DNA from: an uncultured Collinsella sp.
Lineage (GTDB): Bacteria > Actinomycetota > Coriobacteriia > Coriobacteriales > Coriobacteriaceae
Assembly (NCBI GenBank): GCA_902478825.1
Contig: CABSMK010000084.1
Location: 1-7,503 of the forward strand
Reading direction: 5' to 3'
DNA: 7,503 nt
The number at the start of each line of letters is the position of its first letter. Within the stretch, counting starts at the first letter, position 1. A program made the position numbers and the translations under genes. This document shows positions 5,396 through 7,503 of the stretch, piece by piece. Below the pieces are notes generated by a model that saw nothing but the letters and a program-made list of their open reading frames with translations, was not told where the DNA came from and searched no databases.

Positions 5396-6193
5396 AGCGC
5401 AAATCCGCTGCTTTCCATCGAAGGTCTGACCGCCTCCGTGGACGAGAAGACCATCCTCCACAACGTCAACCTCAACGTCGCCGCCGGCGAGACCCACGTG
5501 TTGATGGGTCCCAACGGCGCCGGCAAGTCCACCCTCGGCCACCTGGTCATGGGCGACCCCGTTTACACGGTCAACGACGGCCGCATCGTCTTTGACGGCC
5601 AGGACATCACCGAGCTCACCACCGACAAGCGCTCGCGCGCCGGCCTGTTCCTGAGCTTCCAGGCCCCGGTCGAGATTCCGGGCGTGCCGCTGTCGAGCTT
5701 TTTGCGCGCCAGCATCGCCGGCCGCCCCGGCCTGGAGATGAAGGGCAAGGAATTCCGCCGTCGCGTCAAGGAGCTCGCGGCTGAGCTCAACATGGACACC
5801 GCCTACCTCAACCGTGAGCTGGGCGTGGGCTTCTCGGGCGGCGAGAAAAAGAAGGTCGAGATGCTCCAGCTTCTGCTGCTGCAGCCCAAGCTCGCCATCC
5901 TAGACGAGACTGACTCGGGCCTGGACGTCGACGCCCTGTCTACCGTCAGCCACGGCATGGACGCCTACCGCAGGAGCTGCGACGGCTCCATGCTCATCAT
6001 CACGCACAACACGCGCATCTTGGAGCACCTGGATGTCGACCGCGTCCACGTTATGGTCAAGGGCCACATCGTGCGCGAGGACGACGCCTCGCTGATCCCC
6101 TGGATCGACAAGAACGGCTTTGAGACCTTCGAGCGCGAGGCCGCCGAGCAGCGCGCCCAGGCCGAGGCCGCCGCTGCCGAGCAGCAGGCGTAA
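5393..6193 (+). CDS. sufC: SufC, Fe-S cluster assembly ABC-type ATPase
   Basis: 266 residues, soluble, with no membrane segment. SufC hydrolyses ATP to drive conformational change in the SufB-containing scaffold during Fe-S cluster assembly in the cytoplasm. All ABC motifs are present: Walker A GPNGAGKST (39-47), Q-loop Gln90 in SFQAPVEIPG, signature FSGGEKKK (147-154), Walker B LAILDE (Asp171, Glu172) running into the SufC hallmark DETDSGLD, and the H-loop His205 in ITHNTRIL. The C-terminus carries an Ala/Glu/Gln-rich extension of about 20 residues (from FEREAAEQ onward) beyond the usual end. sufB starts 12 nt downstream, so the two are co-transcribed. Expression is probably controlled by the divergent Rrf2 protein. 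Assignment is secure. Confidence 0.97.
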   Translation: MSANPLLSIEGLTASVDEKTILHNVNLNVAAGETHVLMGPNGAGKSTLGHLVMGDPVYTVNDGRIVFDGQDITELTTDKRSRAGLFLSFQAPVEIPGVPLSSFLRASIAGRPGLEMKGKEFRRRVKELAAELNMDTAYLNRELGVGFSGGEKKKVEMLQLLLLQPKLAILDETDSGLDVDALSTVSHGMDAYRRSCDGSMLIITHNTRILEHLDVDRVHVMVKGHIVREDDASLIPWIDKNGFETFEREAAEQRAQAEAAAAEQQA

Positions 6194-6205
6194 AGGGGCG
6201 ACGCA

Positions 6206-7466
6206 ATGACCAAGAACCGCACCGAGGTCGCGGACATCGACCGCAGCCTCTACGACTTCACCTATGGCGAGGAGGGATTCGAGCGCCTCGACGCCGGCAT
6301 CACGCCCGACATCGTGCGCGAGATCAGCGCCAAAAAGGACGAGCCGCAGTGGATGCTTGACCTGCGCCTCAAGTCCCTCGAGATTTTTAATCGTTTTCCC
6401 GACCCGACGTGGGGTCCCTCCATCGAGGGCCTGGACATGGACAACATCGTCACCTACGTCAAACCCAACACCGATCAAAAGCACGACTGGGAGTCGGTGC
6501 CCGACGACATCAAGAACACCTTTGAGCGCCTGGGCATCCCCGAGGCCGAGCGCAGCTACCTGGCAGGCGTCGGCGCGCAGTACGACTCCGAGCTGGTCTA
6601 CCACAACATGCAGGACACGGCGTCCAAGATGGGCATCGTCTATTCCGGCATCGAGGAGGCCCTGCACGACCCGCAGTGGGAGCCGCTCATCCACGAGAAG
6701 TTTATGACGCTCATCCCGCCCACCGACCACAAGTTTGCGGCCCTGCACGGCGCCGTATGGTCGGGCGGCTCGTTTGTCTACGTGCCCAAGGGCACCAAGT
6801 TGGACTTCCCGCTGCAGAGCTACTTCCGCCTTAACGCCAAGGGCGCCGGCCAGTTTGAGCACACGCTTATCATCGTCGAGGACGACGCTGACCTGCACTT
6901 TATCGAGGGCTGCTCCGCGCCCAAGTACAACGTGGCCAACCTCCACGCCGGCGCCGTCGAGCTCTTTGTGGGCAAGCGCGCGCACCTGCGCTACTCGACC
7001 ATCGAGAACTGGTCCAAGAACATGTACAACCTCAACACCAAGCGTGCGCGCGTGGACGAGGATGGCGACATCGAATGGATCAGCGGCTCCTTCGGCAGCC
7101 ACGTGGGCTACCTCTACCCCATGAGCGTGCTCAGCGGACGCCGCGCCCGCTCGAGCTTTACCGGCATTACCTTTGCCGGCGCCGGCCAGAACCTGGATAC
7201 CGGCTGCAAGGTCGTGCTCAACGCGCCCGATACTTCGGCAACCGTCGAGACCAAGGGCATCTCCAAGAGTGGCGGCATTCAGACCTTCCGCAGCTCTATT
7301 GTGGCGACACCCAAGGCCGAGGGCTCCAAGGCAACCGTGAGCTGCCAGTCGCTGATGCTCGACGACCAAAGCCGCTCCGACACTATTCCGGCCATGGACA
7401 TCCGCGCCAAGAACGTCGACATCGGCCACGAGGCCACCATCGGCCGCATCGGCGACGATAAGGTGT
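6206..7466 (+). CDS. sufB: SufB, Fe-S cluster scaffold (3' truncated by contig end)
   Basis: ATG start with AAAGGGG 7 nt upstream. 420 genuine codons end at 7465, where the adapter begins. SufB is usually about 460-490 residues, so roughly the last 50 are missing, just after GHEATIGRIG, where FYLMSRG-type sequence would be expected. The beta-helix core is plain, with EGCSAPKYN, FAGAGQNLDTG, SLMLDDQSRSDT and GHEATIGR. Only three cysteines are present: Cys236, Cys334 and Cys380. Cys380 aligns with E. coli SufB Cys405, and His408 with the conserved His of the HEAT motif; both are involved in cluster formation at the SufB-SufD interface. The first 235 residues contain no cysteine, so the N-terminal CxxCxxxC of E. 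coli SufB is absent. Reading on into the adapter adds a false tail containing VSYTHLRAHET. The next genes (sufD, sufS, sufU?) are off the contig. Confidence 0.96.
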
Positions 7467-7503
7467 CTGTCTCTTATACACATCTCCGAGCCCACGAGAC
7501 ATG
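7467..7503 (-). other. Nextera Read 2/i7 adapter (artefact)
   Basis: Bases 7467-7485 are the reverse complement of the Tn5 mosaic end, 7486-7500 (CCGAGCCCACGAGAC) are the Read 2 adapter, and 7501-7503 are the first three bases of an i7 index. Its minus-strand translation gives the known artefact MGSEMCIRD and its plus-strand frame gives SYTHLRAHET. Genomic sequence ends at 7466. Confidence 0.98.

Noticed and set aside
5900..7495. 531-codon minus-strand ORF antisense to sufC/sufB
   Set aside because: It starts inside the right adapter (MGSEMCIRD), overlaps two secure genes and has the Val/Ala/Gly/Leu/Asp-rich composition of an antisense frame in GC-rich coding DNA. No recognisable domain.
1..7503. 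CRISPR array, tRNA, rRNA, insertion sequence or prophage
   Set aside because: No regularly spaced repeats, no tRNA-like cloverleaf, no transposase, integrase or phage genes seen on either strand.

Overview
The window is a metagenome-style contig of high-GC bacterial DNA with untrimmed Nextera sequencing adapter at both ends: bases 1-47 carry the P5 tail, an i5 index and the Read 1 adapter, and bases 7467-7503 carry the Read 2 adapter. Genuine genomic sequence is about 48-7466. The GC-rich codon use, the Rrf2-sufC-sufB layout, the LPXTG-like surface protein and the diverged AAA-ATPase/DUF1703 gene suggest a gut Coriobacteriia-type actinomycete, perhaps Collinsella. That assignment is an inference from gene style and not from a marker gene.

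Layout, left to right. (1) 48-101 is the last 17 codons of an unidentified plus-strand gene. (2) 126-1922 (minus) is a very diverged AAA-ATPase-like/PD-(D/E)XK protein in which the expected catalytic residues of both domains are replaced. (3) 1923-2125 holds its promoter region and a terminator for the next gene. (4) 2126-3907 (minus) is a secreted, wall-anchored protein with a lysozyme/transglycosylase-like head, a Ser/Asp/Gly-rich stalk of about 260 residues and an MPKTG sorting signal. A 16-bp palindrome lies over its predicted -35. (5) 4035-5168 (minus) is a tight three-gene unit: an IscR-like Rrf2 regulator, then an MntA nucleotidyltransferase antitoxin 8 nt downstream, then a HepT HEPN toxin whose start overlaps mntA by 14 nt. 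(6) 5169-5392 is a divergent control region with two near-identical 31-bp interrupted palindromes, 44 bp apart centre to centre. (7) 5393-7466 (plus) is sufC followed by a sufB cut off by the contig end.

How the genes fit together: SufC (ATPase) and SufB (scaffold) assemble Fe-S clusters. The divergent Rrf2 protein has three cysteines placed to hold a cluster, so it probably senses cluster supply and binds the paired palindromes to control suf and its own transcript. Because mntA-hepT follows rrf2 with almost no gap, the RNase toxin/AMPylase antitoxin pair appears to be transcribed with the Fe-S sensor. This possible link between Fe-S status and a toxin-antitoxin module is the most interesting point in the window, together with the catalytically degenerate AAA/nuclease protein. 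Nothing here amounts to a clearly new multi-gene system.
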